Below, one piece after another: positions 42,230 to 51,457 of a DNA stretch of 64,000 nt. A program made the translations under genes and the position numbers. The DNA comes from Pseudomonas monteilii NBRC 103158 = DSM 14164 (GTDB taxonomy: Bacteria; Pseudomonadota; Gammaproteobacteria; Pseudomonadales; Pseudomonadaceae). A model generated the notes under the pieces. It was not told the origin of the DNA and searched no databases. It worked only from the letters and a program-made list of their open reading frames with translations. Every line of letters starts with the position of its first letter. The first letter of the stretch is position 1. Where the stretch lies: NCBI RefSeq assembly GCF_000730605.1, contig NZ_BBIS01000010.1, positions 1-64,000 of the forward strand. The letters are read 5' to 3'.

Positions 42230-42979
42230 ATGAGACCGACCCTCCCGCTTCTCGCCTGCCTGCTGTCATGCGCCAGCGAATCAACCTTGGCTGACACCTT
42301 CAGCGCGGCCGTCGGCATGGACTATTCAAGCGGCGACTATGGCACGGGCACCACGTCGGAAATCTGGTACGTGCCTGTGGTCGGCAAGTATGAAACCGGC
42401 CCCATGACCTACAAGGTCACCGTGCCCTGGTTACGGATCACCAACCCGGAAGTCGGCCCGAATGGTGACCCCTTGCCCGGCGGTTGCCGGGATGTGGAGA
42501 GCGGGCTGGGTGACACGGTTGCCAGCGCCGGGTACGCCCTGCTCGATGGCAGCGACGGCGGCCTGATGCTGGACCTGATCGGCAAGGTCAAATTCCCCAC
42601 CGCCGATGAAGACCAGTGCCTGGGTACCGGCGAATACGACTACACCGCCCAGGTCGACATCACCAAGGGCTTTGGCCCGGTCACCGGCTTCGCGACATTG
42701 GGCTGGAAGAGGTTCGGCGACCCGCCCGACAGCGACTTCGACGACCCGGTATTTGTCAGCCTCGGCTTCGCCATACCTGTGGCTACTGGCACGTCAGCGG
42801 GCGCTTCGTACGATTGGCGGCAGAAAGTGGTCTCGACAGGGTCGCAGATCAAGGAACTGACCCTGTTCTTGACCCACAAGCTCAACCCGCAATGGAAAGT
42901 GCAACTGTATGCGGTCAAAGGCTTTTCGGATGCCAGCCCGGATGCAGAGGGGGGGCTGATGCTGTTTCACACGTTCTGA
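42230..42979 (+). CDS. Outer-membrane beta-barrel-like protein
   Basis: A 249-residue exported protein. Signal peptide MRPTLPLLACLLSCAS, cut near TLA. The mature part alternates aromatic and polar strands (SEIWYVPVVGKYETGPMTY, WKVQLYAVKGFSDASP) and ends in Phe (LMLFHTF), a BAM-recognised barrel terminus. Two Cys residues (GGCRDVE, EDQCLGTG) could form a disulfide. Related in style to transporter or phenol-MetA-like barrels. Start 42230 has GAGG upstream. Last gene of the four-gene envelope cluster, 54 bp after the DUF5666 gene. Confidence 0.75.
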   Translation: MRPTLPLLACLLSCASESTLADTFSAAVGMDYSSGDYGTGTTSEIWYVPVVGKYETGPMTYKVTVPWLRITNPEVGPNGDPLPGGCRDVESGLGDTVASAGYALLDGSDGGLMLDLIGKVKFPTADEDQCLGTGEYDYTAQVDITKGFGPVTGFATLGWKRFGDPPDSDFDDPVFVSLGFAIPVATGTSAGASYDWRQKVVSTGSQIKELTLFLTHKLNPQWKVQLYAVKGFSDASPDAEGGLMLFHTF

Positions 42980-42982
42980 CAA

Positions 42983-43020
42983 AAAAGCCCCTGCGCCGGG
43001 CTACCGGGGCAGGGGCTTTT
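42983..43020. terminator. Bidirectional terminator between the envelope cluster and rimO
   Basis: AAAAGCCCCTGC and GCAGGGGCTTTT form a 12-bp stem with A/T tails on both strands between convergent genes. Confidence 0.92.
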
Positions 43021-43036
43021 CAGTGTTTCAGCCGCT

Positions 43037-44368
43037 TTAGATAGGCTCGGCCCACATGTCGTATTCGTCGGCATCCACCACACGGCAGCGCACTTTGTCG
43101 CCTGGCTTGAAGCCATGATCGCCGTCGATGAACACGCTGCCGTCGATTTCCGGGGCGTCGAAGAAGCTGCGGCCAACCGAACCTTGCTCCTCGACTTCGT
43201 CGATCAGCACATCGATTTCCTTGCCGATGCGCAGTTGCAGGCGGGCGGCGCTGATGGCCTGCTGGTGGGCCATGAAGCGGTCCCAGCGGTCCTGCTTGAC
43301 GTCGTCCGGTACTTCTTCCAGGCCCAGGTCGTTGGCCGGTGCGCCTTCTACCGGCGAGTACTGGAAGCAGCCCACGCGGTCCAGCTGGGCTTCGGTCAGC
43401 CAGTCCAGCAGGTACTGGAAGTCTTCCTCGGTTTCGCCCGGGAAGCCGACGATGAAGGTGGAGCGGATCACCAGCTCGGGGCACTGTTCGCGCCAGTTCT
43501 TGATGCGCGCCAGGGTGCGGTCTTCGAAGGCCGGGCGCTTCATCGACTTGAGCACTTTCGGGCTGGCGTGCTGGAACGGGATGTCCAGGTACGGCAGGAT
43601 CTTGCCGGCGGCCATCAGTGGGATCACGTCGTCGACGTTCGGGTACGGGTACACGTAGTGCAGGCGTACCCAGGCGCCCAGGCTGCTCAGTGCTTCGCAC
43701 AATTCGAGCATGCGGGTCTTGACCGGGCGGCCGTTCCAGAAGTCGGTCTTGTACTTGACGTCGACGCCATAGGCGCTGGTGTCCTGGGAAATCACCAGGA
43801 TCTCCTTCACCCCAGCCTTGACCAGGCGCTCGGCCTCGCTCAGCACTTCACCCACCGGGCGGCTGACCAGCTTGCCGCGCATCGACGGGATGATGCAGAA
43901 GCTGCAGCTGTGGTTACAGCCTTCGGAAATTTTCAGGTACGCGTAGTGGCGCGGGGTCAGCTTGACGCCCTGAGGTGGCACCAGGTCGATCAGCGGGTTG
44001 TGGTCCTGGCGTGGCGGTACCACTTCGTGAACGGCGTTGACCACCTGCTCGTACTGCTGCGGGCCGGTGACCGACAGCACGCTCGGGTGCACATCACGGA
44101 TGCTGCCTTCTTCGACACCCATGCAGCCGGTGACGATGACCTTGCCGTTTTCCTTGATCGCTTCGCCGATCACTTCCAGCGATTCTGCCTTGGCGCTGTC
44201 GATGAAGCCGCAGGTGTTGACCACCACCACGTCGGCGTCCTCGTAGGTGGGCACGACTTCATAGCCTTCCATGCGCAGCTGGGTCAGGATGCGCTCGGAA
44301 TCGACCAGGGCTTTAGGGCAACCCAGGCTTACGAAACCTACCTTGGGGGTGGCGGGCGTGGTGGACAT
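43037..44368 (-). CDS. rimO: Ribosomal protein S12 methylthiotransferase RimO
   Basis: A 443-residue radical-SAM MTTase that adds a methylthio group to Asp of ribosomal protein S12. N-terminal UPF0004 domain starts [20 protein letters not shown], with further cluster cysteines in [11 protein letters not shown] and VTGCMGVEE. Radical-SAM motif is [16 protein letters not shown] domain closes the protein ([18 protein letters not shown]). Start ATG 44368 gives the family N-terminus. Divergent from kup. Confidence 0.95.
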   Translation of the reverse strand: MSTTPATPKVGFVSLGCPKALVDSERILTQLRMEGYEVVPTYEDADVVVVNTCGFIDSAKAESLEVIGEAIKENGKVIVTGCMGVEEGSIRDVHPSVLSVTGPQQYEQVVNAVHEVVPPRQDHNPLIDLVPPQGVKLTPRHYAYLKISEGCNHSCSFCIIPSMRGKLVSRPVGEVLSEAERLVKAGVKEILVISQDTSAYGVDVKYKTDFWNGRPVKTRMLELCEALSSLGAWVRLHYVYPYPNVDDVIPLMAAGKILPYLDIPFQHASPKVLKSMKRPAFEDRTLARIKNWREQCPELVIRSTFIVGFPGETEEDFQYLLDWLTEAQLDRVGCFQYSPVEGAPANDLGLEEVPDDVKQDRWDRFMAHQQAISAARLQLRIGKEIDVLIDEVEEQGSVGRSFFDAPEIDGSVFIDGDHGFKPGDKVRCRVVDADEYDMWAEPI

Positions 44369-44602
44369 GACTAACCTCGGTATTGAATGCAGGTCGCCCG
44401 GCCGGAATCGGGGGCGATCTTGACGGGCGCTTTGGGCGCCTCTGATCAAAAAGTGCGCAATTCTAGCGAGCGTAACGTCGCTTGACCAGCAGAAATACGA
44501 CGAACGCTGCGCTATGCTTCGCGCCGTTGCGCGAAGGTGCCTTCAGGGGCCGGCGCTAGAGTGAATATTAAAGGCCGTGATGGCCGTCTGCGGGAGTGGT
44601 CG

Positions 44603-46513
44603 ATGGTTCAGGCAAGCAGTCACGCCGAGGGCGGGCACGAGGGGAAGCAGGGCACGGCGCGGTCGCTAGGCCTGCTTGTGGCGGCGGTCGGGGTGGTTTA
44701 TGGCGATATCGGCACCAGCCCGTTGTACACCCTGAAGGAAGTCTTCACCGGCGGTTACGGGGTGCCGGTCAACCATGATGGCGTGCTGGGGATCCTGTCG
44801 CTGATCCTGTGGTCGCTGTTGTGGGTGGTGTCGTTCAAGTACGTGATGTTCATCCTGCGCGCCGACAACCAGGGGGAGGGCGGCACCATGGCGCTGACCG
44901 CGCTGGCGCGGCGTGCCACGGCGGCCTATCCGCGGTTGCGCACACTGATGGTGATCTGCGGCCTGATCGGCGCTTCGCTGTTCTATGGCGACAGCATGAT
45001 CACTCCGGCGGTGTCGGTGCTGTCGGCGGTGGAGGGCATGGGCCTGGCGTTTGACGGTATTGACCACTGGGTGGTGCCGATTTCGCTGGTGGTGCTGGTG
45101 GCATTGTTCCTGGTGCAGAAGCACGGTACCGAGAAGATCGGCAAGCTGTTCGGCCCGATCATGGTCACCTGGTTCGTGGTGCTGGGCGCACTGGGCGTGC
45201 ATGGCATCTCGCAGAGCCCGGAAGTGCTGAAGGCCTTCAACCCGGGTTGGGCGATCAATTTCTTCGTGGTGCACCCCGGCATGGGCGTGGCCATTCTCGG
45301 CGCAGTGGTGCTGGCGTTGACCGGCGCCGAGGCGCTGTACGCTGACATGGGCCACTTTGGCCGCAAGCCGATCGCCCGGGCCTGGTTCATCCTGGTGCTG
45401 CCCGCGCTGGTGCTGAACTATTTCGGCCAGGGTGCGCTATTGCTACAAAACCCGGACGCAGCCCGCAACCCGTTCTACCTGCTGGCGCCAGGCTGGGCGT
45501 TGCTGCCGTTGGTCGGGTTGGCGACCATGGCCACGGTGATCGCCTCGCAAGCGGTAATCTCGGGGGCGTTCTCCCTGACCCGCCAGGCCATCCAGCTGGG
45601 CTACATTCCACGCATGCAGATCCAGCACACCTCCAGCGACGAGCAGGGGCAGATCTACATTGGGGCGGTGAACTGGTCGCTGATGGTCGGTGTGGTGATG
45701 CTGGTGATCGGTTTCGAGTCGTCCGGCGCCCTGGCGGCGGCCTACGGTGTGGCGGTGACCGGCACCATGCTGATGACCACTATTCTGGTGTCGGCCGTCA
45801 TGTTGCTGCTGTGGAAATGGCCCCCTGTGCTGGCGGTGCCGATTCTGGTGGGTTTCCTGTTCGTCGACGGGCTGTTCTTCGCCGCCAACGTGCCGAAAAT
45901 TGTTCAGGGCGGTGCCTTCCCGGTGTTGGCGGGTGGTGTGCTGTACTTGCTGATGAGCACCTGGAAGCGCGGCAAGCAGATTCTGGTCGAACGCATCGAC
46001 GAAGGCGCGCTACCGCTGCAGCTGTTCATCAGCAGTATCCGTATTCAGCCGCCACATCGTGTCGAAGGCACGGCGGTATTCCTCACCGCACGGGCCGACG
46101 CAGTGCCCCATGCGCTGTTGCACAACATGCTGCACAACCAGGTGCTGCACAGCCAGGTGGTGCTGCTGACGGTCGTCAGTGAAGACCGGCCGCGTGTGCC
46201 GGAGCACGAGCGCTTCGAGGTGGAGGCATACGGTGATGGGTTCTTCCGTGTGCTGCTGCACTTTGGCTTCATGGACGAACCGGACGTGCCGGCGGCATTG
46301 AAACTGTGCCACCTGGACGACCTGGATTTCACCCCGATGCGCACCACCTACTTCCTCAGCCGCGAGACGGTGATTGCTTCACGGCTGGAGGGGATGTCGC
46401 GCTGGCGGGGTAACCTGTTCGCCTTCCTGCTGAAGAATGCCAACGGCAACTTGCGCTTCTTCAACCTGCCGCTGAACCGGGTGATCGAGCTGGGGACCCA
46501 GGTCGAGATCTGA
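44603..46513 (+). CDS. kup: Potassium uptake protein Kup
   Basis: A 636-residue K+:H+ symporter with about 12 membrane helices and a soluble C-terminal domain (from about residue 460). Motif [19 protein letters not shown] near residue 30 is diagnostic, followed by [12 protein letters not shown] and [21 protein letters not shown] 44603 has GGGAG nine bases upstream; the frame opens at 44537. Terminated by a GGGGCCGC/GCGGCCCC hairpin. Confidence 0.95.
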   Translation: MVQASSHAEGGHEGKQGTARSLGLLVAAVGVVYGDIGTSPLYTLKEVFTGGYGVPVNHDGVLGILSLILWSLLWVVSFKYVMFILRADNQGEGGTMALTALARRATAAYPRLRTLMVICGLIGASLFYGDSMITPAVSVLSAVEGMGLAFDGIDHWVVPISLVVLVALFLVQKHGTEKIGKLFGPIMVTWFVVLGALGVHGISQSPEVLKAFNPGWAINFFVVHPGMGVAILGAVVLALTGAEALYADMGHFGRKPIARAWFILVLPALVLNYFGQGALLLQNPDAARNPFYLLAPGWALLPLVGLATMATVIASQAVISGAFSLTRQAIQLGYIPRMQIQHTSSDEQGQIYIGAVNWSLMVGVVMLVIGFESSGALAAAYGVAVTGTMLMTTILVSAVMLLLWKWPPVLAVPILVGFLFVDGLFFAANVPKIVQGGAFPVLAGGVLYLLMSTWKRGKQILVERIDEGALPLQLFISSIRIQPPHRVEGTAVFLTARADAVPHALLHNMLHNQVLHSQVVLLTVVSEDRPRVPEHERFEVEAYGDGFFRVLLHFGFMDEPDVPAALKLCHLDDLDFTPMRTTYFLSRETVIASRLEGMSRWRGNLFAFLLKNANGNLRFFNLPLNRVIELGTQVEI

Positions 46514-46520
46514 TTGCCAA

Positions 46521-46539
46521 GGGGCCGCAAAGCGGCCCC
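46521..46539. terminator. Bidirectional terminator between kup and the hydrolase gene
   Basis: Perfect 8-bp stem GGGGCCGC / GCGGCCCC with AAA loop between convergent stops. Confidence 0.75.
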
Positions 46540-46547
46540 AGTCATTG

Positions 46548-47843
46548 TCAGTTCTTTTCGGCGACGCTCGATTTGCCTTGGCGCGTCTCGATCTCACCAA
46601 TCAAGCGCTTGGCCAGCGCCGGGTAGTTCTCGTCGAAGTGGTGCCCGCCAGGCAGCTTCAGGCGTTCACCCACAGCGGTCTTCTCGGTGCAACCGCTCTC
46701 ATCGGTCTCTTCCACACCATACACGCACACCACCTTGGACGCCGGCAGCCTGGCCATTTCAGGCCCGGTCGGTGCTTCCTGGCCTTCTTTGCCCAACCAG
46801 CCCTCGACCTCGATCTCGAAGCTGCCACTGCGGGCAAACGCCAGCAGCATTACGGCATCGATACGCTGTTGGTCCTCTGCCGGCAGGCGGTTATAGATGG
46901 CTGGCAGCACATCGGCACCGAACGAATAACCTGTCAGCACGAAGCGCTTGGTGCCCCACTTCTGCCGGTAATGTTGCATCAGCTCGGACAGATCGGCGGC
47001 GCTTTGCTCCGGGGTCTTGTGCTGCCAGTAGTAGCGCAGCGTGTCGATGCCTACCACCGGGTAGCCCAGCTTGGCCATTTCGCCGGCCACATCACGGTCC
47101 AGGTCGCGCCAGCCACCATCACCGGAGAGGAACAGTGTGACCGTGTCGGTGGTCTGCCCGGCCGGGACCTCGACCACCGGAATAGCCAGGGCGTTGCCGT
47201 CACGGCCAACCAGGGCCTGGGTCAGCTGGGCCTTGAGCACTTGTGGCAGGTGGATGTCGTAGTCGCTGATGCTGGTTTCGGCGTTCGCCTGGTCACGTAC
47301 GAAAGCGGCGCTGGCGTCATCCGGGTTGTCGTTCCAGGCGACGTTCCAGTGGCCATGAGGTGCCGCCTTGGGCAGCGGGGCCTGACAGCCGGGTTGCTCC
47401 AGGCTGAAGTCCACTGAAATGGCCCGCGCCTTGTCATTGCTCTGGTTGGCTAGCCAACGCCAGGCCTGGGCGGCACCAGGGCCTATACCGGCGACCAGCG
47501 TCGGCTTTTCCGACAGTTCTGCCAGGGCTTGGTCCATGGCCTGTTGCTGTTTGCTACAGTCGTTCGGCGGCAGCACCACCTGCACCAGCTGGGCTTCGCC
47601 GGCCTGGCTCAGGTCCAGCAGTTGCTTGTCGGTCAATGCCTGGTCCGGTGGCACACCAATGGCTACCCGGGCCTTCGGGTGTACGCCAGGGGTCACCCGG
47701 GTGATGTGGGTGTCATTGATGCTCAGTTGCTCCAGGCGCGCCTCGGGGGCCGGGCGCGTCCACAGCCAGAACGCCAGCGCGCCACCCAGGGCGGCCAGCA
47801 GCAGGGGAACCAGCAGGTACAGCCAATAGCGTCGGGTCATCAA
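46548..47843 (-). CDS. AcvB/VirJ-type hydrolase, probable aminoacyl-phosphatidylglycerol hydrolase
   Basis: A 431-residue protein with one N-terminal membrane anchor (YWLYLLVPLLLAALGGALAFWLW), a divergent first domain and a C-terminal VirJ-type alpha/beta hydrolase (residues about 235-425). Catalytic features: FLSGDGGWRDLDRDVA, nucleophile Ser in LTGYSFGADVLP and His in LPGGHHFDENYP. The start overlaps the mprF stop by ATGA. In P. aeruginosa the equivalent gene next to the alanyl-PG synthase (PA0919/PA0920) hydrolyses alanyl-phosphatidylglycerol; the same role is inferred. Confidence 0.85.
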   Translation of the reverse strand: MMTRRYWLYLLVPLLLAALGGALAFWLWTRPAPEARLEQLSINDTHITRVTPGVHPKARVAIGVPPDQALTDKQLLDLSQAGEAQLVQVVLPPNDCSKQQQAMDQALAELSEKPTLVAGIGPGAAQAWRWLANQSNDKARAISVDFSLEQPGCQAPLPKAAPHGHWNVAWNDNPDDASAAFVRDQANAETSISDYDIHLPQVLKAQLTQALVGRDGNALAIPVVEVPAGQTTDTVTLFLSGDGGWRDLDRDVAGEMAKLGYPVVGIDTLRYYWQHKTPEQSAADLSELMQHYRQKWGTKRFVLTGYSFGADVLPAIYNRLPAEDQQRIDAVMLLAFARSGSFEIEVEGWLGKEGQEAPTGPEMARLPASKVVCVYGVEETDESGCTEKTAVGERLKLPGGHHFDENYPALAKRLIGEIETRQGKSSVAEKN

Positions 47844-50482
47844 CGTTTCACCAATCCAGTCAGGCCGCCTGCAATCAGGGCGGCGGTGTCGGCCAGTGCT
47901 ACCAGCGGGTCGAGCCCGGCCGGCACGGCCATGTAGCGGGGTTCCCAGTCCGGTTGGAATTTGTCCTTGAAGCGGCGAAGCCCCTGGAAGTTGTACAACT
48001 GCTCGCCCCGGCGGAACACCAGTGAACCCAGGCGCTGGGTCAAGGGCGCACCTCGCCGCGGTTGCAGGCCGGAAAGCGGCACCATGCCAAGGCTGAAGCG
48101 GGCGTAGTCATGGCTTTTGTAGTGCAGGATCAAGCCGATCATCATGAACTCCATGGTCAGCTTGGGGGCTTCGGGGTGCGCACGCATCAGGTCGAGGCTT
48201 GCCAGTTCGTTGCCATGGGTTTCCAGCAGGTTGGCGAAGGCTACCGGGCGGCCCTGGAAGCGAATCAGCGCGATGCGGAAGTGTTGCAGGTAGTCCGGGC
48301 TGAAGCGCCCCAACGAAAAGCCTTTCTCACGCACGTTCTTGCCGCCGAGCCAGGCGTCGGAAATTTCCTTCAGCTCTGCCAGCGGGGCGTGGCCGGGTTC
48401 ATGGATTTCCAGGCTCAGGCCGTCGCGACCACCGCGATTCCAGGTGTAGCGCAGGTCTTTCATCTCCTTGCCCTTGGCTTCCAGATCGAAGCGGCGCAGG
48501 TCGACACGGGCTTCTTCACCCAGCTTCAGCGCTGTCAGGCCAATATCCATGTAGAACGGCAGGTTCTCGGCACGTACCTGGTAGAACACCGGGCGAGCGT
48601 GGTGCAGGTCGCACAGGTCGCGGAACTGCCAGATCATCTCGGCGCGCTCCTGGGCCGGGCCGATGGGGTCGTACAGGGCCACTAGGCTGCGGCCACGCCG
48701 CGCGTACATGAGGAAGGCATTGTCACGCGGGTGGAACAGCAACGCTTTGTCGCCCGTCAGGGCCAGGCCGCCGTCGGGTTGGTCGGAAGCCAGCAAGATA
48801 CGGTTGGCGCGCTGCAGTTCCGCTTCATCGGGCAGGTGGATCACAGGAGGGGCGGTGCGCAGCAGCCAGGTCAGCGCCACGGCGGCCAGCAGCAAGGCGC
48901 TGCCCATGGTGGCACGCAGGCCGCGTGGGGCATCGGCATCGAGAGTGAACTGCCACCACAGCTGATGGCTGTAGGGCACATCCTGGTAGGCGAACAGCAG
49001 CAGCCAGACCGAAGCGCCGACTGCGCAGGCACTGGCCACCAGGAACACCGGCGAGAAGGGCAACTCCAGCAGGCGGCTGGGGCGGTAGAACGAGCGACGG
49101 AACAGGGCAAGCAGGGTCGCGGTGAAGGTCAGCAGGCACGCCTCTTCCCAGTCAAACCCCTTGAGCAGCAACAGCAGGGCGCCCACCAGCAACAGCACGG
49201 TGGTCAGCAACCAGGCGGCGGACAGGCGCCGACGCAGGCCCTGGGCCAGCAGCAGGCACAGCACGCCGATCAGGCTGGCGCCGAAGTGCGAGGCATCGAT
49301 AAGCCGGTGTGGCACCAGGAAGCCCATGTGTTCCAGACGCGTGTCGATTTCGGGTGTGGCGCCCGAGAACAGCAGCACCACGCCGGACAGGAATACCAGA
49401 ATCGACAAAATCGGTGCGGCCAGCCCGGAAGCTGCCTTGATAGCCTGCTGGGCGAACAGCAGGCGCCGGGCTTCGTTGGCCAGCAACAGTACACAGGCCA
49501 GCAGCAATGGCAGTACCACGTAGATCAGCCGGTACAGCAGCAGGGCGGCCGCCAGCGGTGCAGCACCGAGCTGGTCGGCAAAGGCTGCTAGCAGGATCGC
49601 TTCGAACACCCCGACGCCGCCCGGCACATGGCTGAGTACGCCAGCGGCCAACGCCAGCAGGTACACCAGCGCGAATGCCCCGAAAGGTGGTGCTTCGGGC
49701 AGCAGCAGATACAGGACAGTGGCGGCGGCTGCCACATCCAGCGCGGTGATCAGCAGTTGCAGGGCGGCCAGCCGTGTGCCTGGCAGGCGTAGCGTGCGGC
49801 GGCCCACCTGTACCAGCAGGTTGTTCGCCAGCGGTTGCTCGGCCAGGCGCCGGCGGTACAAGCCGAACACCAGCAGGGCGGATGCCACCAGCACGGCCGT
49901 GGCGATGCCTGCCAGCAGGCCCGGCGCCAACCCGAGTGCAGCCGAGGCTGCCGGCAGGTCGCTCAAGGTCGCCAAGGCTGCCAGGGGAGGCAGCGCGCAG
50001 CCCAGCGACAAGCTGGCAAACACCGTCATGCGAGCGACTTCGCCAGCCCCCAGCCCTTGGCGTGCATAGAGCCGGTAGCGCACCGATCCGCCTGACAGCA
50101 TCGACAGCCCGATGGCATTGCCAATGGCAAAGGCGCTGAAGCCGCCCAGCACCAGGCTGTGCACTGGCAACTTCACCCCGGCATAGCGGCTGGCCGACCA
50201 CTCGTAACCCAGCAGGATCACGAAGCCCGCCACCGTCGCCACAAAGGCGCCCAGCAACGACTGGGTCGGCACACTGAGCATGGCGTCGTGCAAGGCATAG
50301 ATATCCAGCTCGCTCAGCAGGTGGCGGCAGGCAATCAAAGCCATGGTGAACAGCACCAAGGTCACTGCCAGGCCGATGGGCTGGCGGTAGCGGCTCAGGC
50401 GTTCGAGCAAGGGCAGGCGTTGCACGGCACCGGGCAGTGCCGAGGCGAGCGGCACCGTAGGTTCGGGGTTATGGGAAGTCAT
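47840..50482 (-). CDS. mprF: Bifunctional aminoacyl-phosphatidylglycerol synthase/flippase MprF
   Basis: An 880-residue inner-membrane enzyme. The N-terminal half (to about residue 540) has about 14 membrane helices forming the flippase (SMLSGGSVRYRLYARQGLGAGEVAR; HVPGGVGVFEAILLAAFADQ). The cytoplasmic C-terminal GNAT-like synthase domain (about 555-880) includes DNAFLMYARRGRSLVALYDPIGP, FSLGRFSPDYL and LMRAHPEAPKLTMEFMMI. It transfers an amino acid (Ala in the P. aeruginosa homologue, Lys in staphylococci) from tRNA to PG and flips it, lowering negative surface charge. Paired with the hydrolase gene. Confidence 0.93.
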   Translation of the reverse strand: MTSHNPEPTVPLASALPGAVQRLPLLERLSRYRQPIGLAVTLVLFTMALIACRHLLSELDIYALHDAMLSVPTQSLLGAFVATVAGFVILLGYEWSASRYAGVKLPVHSLVLGGFSAFAIGNAIGLSMLSGGSVRYRLYARQGLGAGEVARMTVFASLSLGCALPPLAALATLSDLPAASAALGLAPGLLAGIATAVLVASALLVFGLYRRRLAEQPLANNLLVQVGRRTLRLPGTRLAALQLLITALDVAAAATVLYLLLPEAPPFGAFALVYLLALAAGVLSHVPGGVGVFEAILLAAFADQLGAAPLAAALLLYRLIYVVLPLLLACVLLLANEARRLLFAQQAIKAASGLAAPILSILVFLSGVVLLFSGATPEIDTRLEHMGFLVPHRLIDASHFGASLIGVLCLLLAQGLRRRLSAAWLLTTVLLLVGALLLLLKGFDWEEACLLTFTATLLALFRRSFYRPSRLLELPFSPVFLVASACAVGASVWLLLFAYQDVPYSHQLWWQFTLDADAPRGLRATMGSALLLAAVALTWLLRTAPPVIHLPDEAELQRANRILLASDQPDGGLALTGDKALLFHPRDNAFLMYARRGRSLVALYDPIGPAQERAEMIWQFRDLCDLHHARPVFYQVRAENLPFYMDIGLTALKLGEEARVDLRRFDLEAKGKEMKDLRYTWNRGGRDGLSLEIHEPGHAPLAELKEISDAWLGGKNVREKGFSLGRFSPDYLQHFRIALIRFQGRPVAFANLLETHGNELASLDLMRAHPEAPKLTMEFMMIGLILHYKSHDYARFSLGMVPLSGLQPRRGAPLTQRLGSLVFRRGEQLYNFQGLRRFKDKFQPDWEPRYMAVPAGLDPLVALADTAALIAGGLTGLVKR

Positions 50483-50695
50483 GAGTTGCCCCGGGCATGC
50501 TGCGCGAGGTGGAGGGAAGGTGCGGCCAAGTGAGAGTCCCTTAGGAAAACGTATCCAATATTACTCCGGCCTCAGGCGCTTTCAGCGGCCTTGCAGGGTT
50601 AAAGATAGTTCATCCGGGGCACGATGCCTCAAGCCTGCGGGATATGGCTGGAGGGGCGGGGAAAATGAAGCGATGAAATGCAGGGGCGTAGAAAC
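50483..50695. other. Intergenic region between mprF and the tRNA cluster
   Basis: About 210 bp, presumably with the mprF promoter. No supported gene or strong repeat seen. Confidence 0.4.
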
Positions 50696-50734
50696 AACAA
50701 ACCCCGCGCTGCTGTTAAACAGGCGGGGTTTGTT
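50696..50734 (-). terminator. Terminator of initiator tRNA gene 1
   Basis: AACAAACCCCGC / GCGGGGTTTGTT 12-bp stem; on the minus strand 10 bases after the tRNA CCA end. Confidence 0.85.
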
Positions 50735-50744
50735 CTGACGAATA

Positions 50745-50821
<77 letters not shown>

Positions 50822-50833
50822 TCAGAGGTGCGC

Positions 50834-50861
50834 ATTCTACAGTCTGCCAATTGAATGTCAA
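50834..50861 (-). promoter_or_regulatory. Promoter of tRNA-fMet copy 1
   Basis: On the minus strand TTGACA-N16-TAGAAT, 12 bp before the tRNA 5' end. Confidence 0.85.
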
Positions 50862-50917
50862 GCATTCTGCTTCGGTTTGACGGGTTTTTATTCGCCGTGT
50901 TTTTCAGCGAGCAAAGA

Positions 50918-50947
50918 AAAAGGCCACTGTGTTTACAGTGGCCTTTT
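50918..50947 (-). terminator. Terminator of tRNA-fMet copy 2
   Basis: AAAAGGCCACTGT-GTTT-ACAGTGGCCTTTT, perfect 13-bp stem. Confidence 0.92.
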
Positions 50948-50955
50948 CTTGAATC

Positions 50956-51032
<77 letters not shown>

Positions 51033-51044
51033 TCAGTGGGGCGA

Positions 51045-51072
51045 ATTCTACAGTTTTTAATGTGTATGTCAA
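51045..51072 (-). promoter_or_regulatory. Promoter of tRNA-fMet copy 2
   Basis: TTGACA-N16-TAGAAT on the minus strand, 12 bp before the tRNA 5' end. Confidence 0.85.
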
Positions 51073-51128
51073 GCGCTACGCTTTGATTTTTCAAGTTTTT
51101 TTTGAAGTTGCCTTTCAGTAGGCAAAGA

Positions 51129-51158
51129 AAAAGGCCACTGCGTTAACAGTGGCCTTTT
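51129..51158 (-). terminator. Terminator of tRNA-fMet copy 3
   Basis: AAAAGGCCACTG-CGTTAA-CAGTGGCCTTTT; homologous to the copy 2 terminator with changes only in the loop region. Confidence 0.92.
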
Positions 51159-51166
51159 CTCGAATC

Positions 51167-51243
<77 letters not shown>

Positions 51244-51256
51244 CCTGTGAGATCGA

Positions 51257-51284
51257 ATTCTACGGATTTACTTCCTGCTGTCAA
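51257..51284 (-). promoter_or_regulatory. Promoter of tRNA-fMet copy 3
   Basis: TTGACA-N16-TAGAAT on the minus strand, near consensus for sigma-70. Confidence 0.85.
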
Positions 51285-51426
51285 GCAAATATTCAGGAAA
51301 AACCTTTTTTGTTCAAACCCTTAGCACTCGTCGGCAAGATGCAGCTCAGGCGCGGCGCGGCTTTCAGGCCAATTGTCGAATGCTGGCGCGGGTAGCTGTT
51401 TCAGGGCAGGGTGCATGCGATACTAT

Positions 51427-51442
51427 CTGTATGAATTTACAG
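51427..51442 (+). promoter_or_regulatory. LexA (SOS) box of dinB
   Basis: CTGTATGAATTTACAG matches CTGT-N8-ACAG exactly, 15 bp before the dinB ATG, so LexA would block the start region. Confidence 0.9.
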
Positions 51443-51457
51443 TGCTGACGGCCATCC

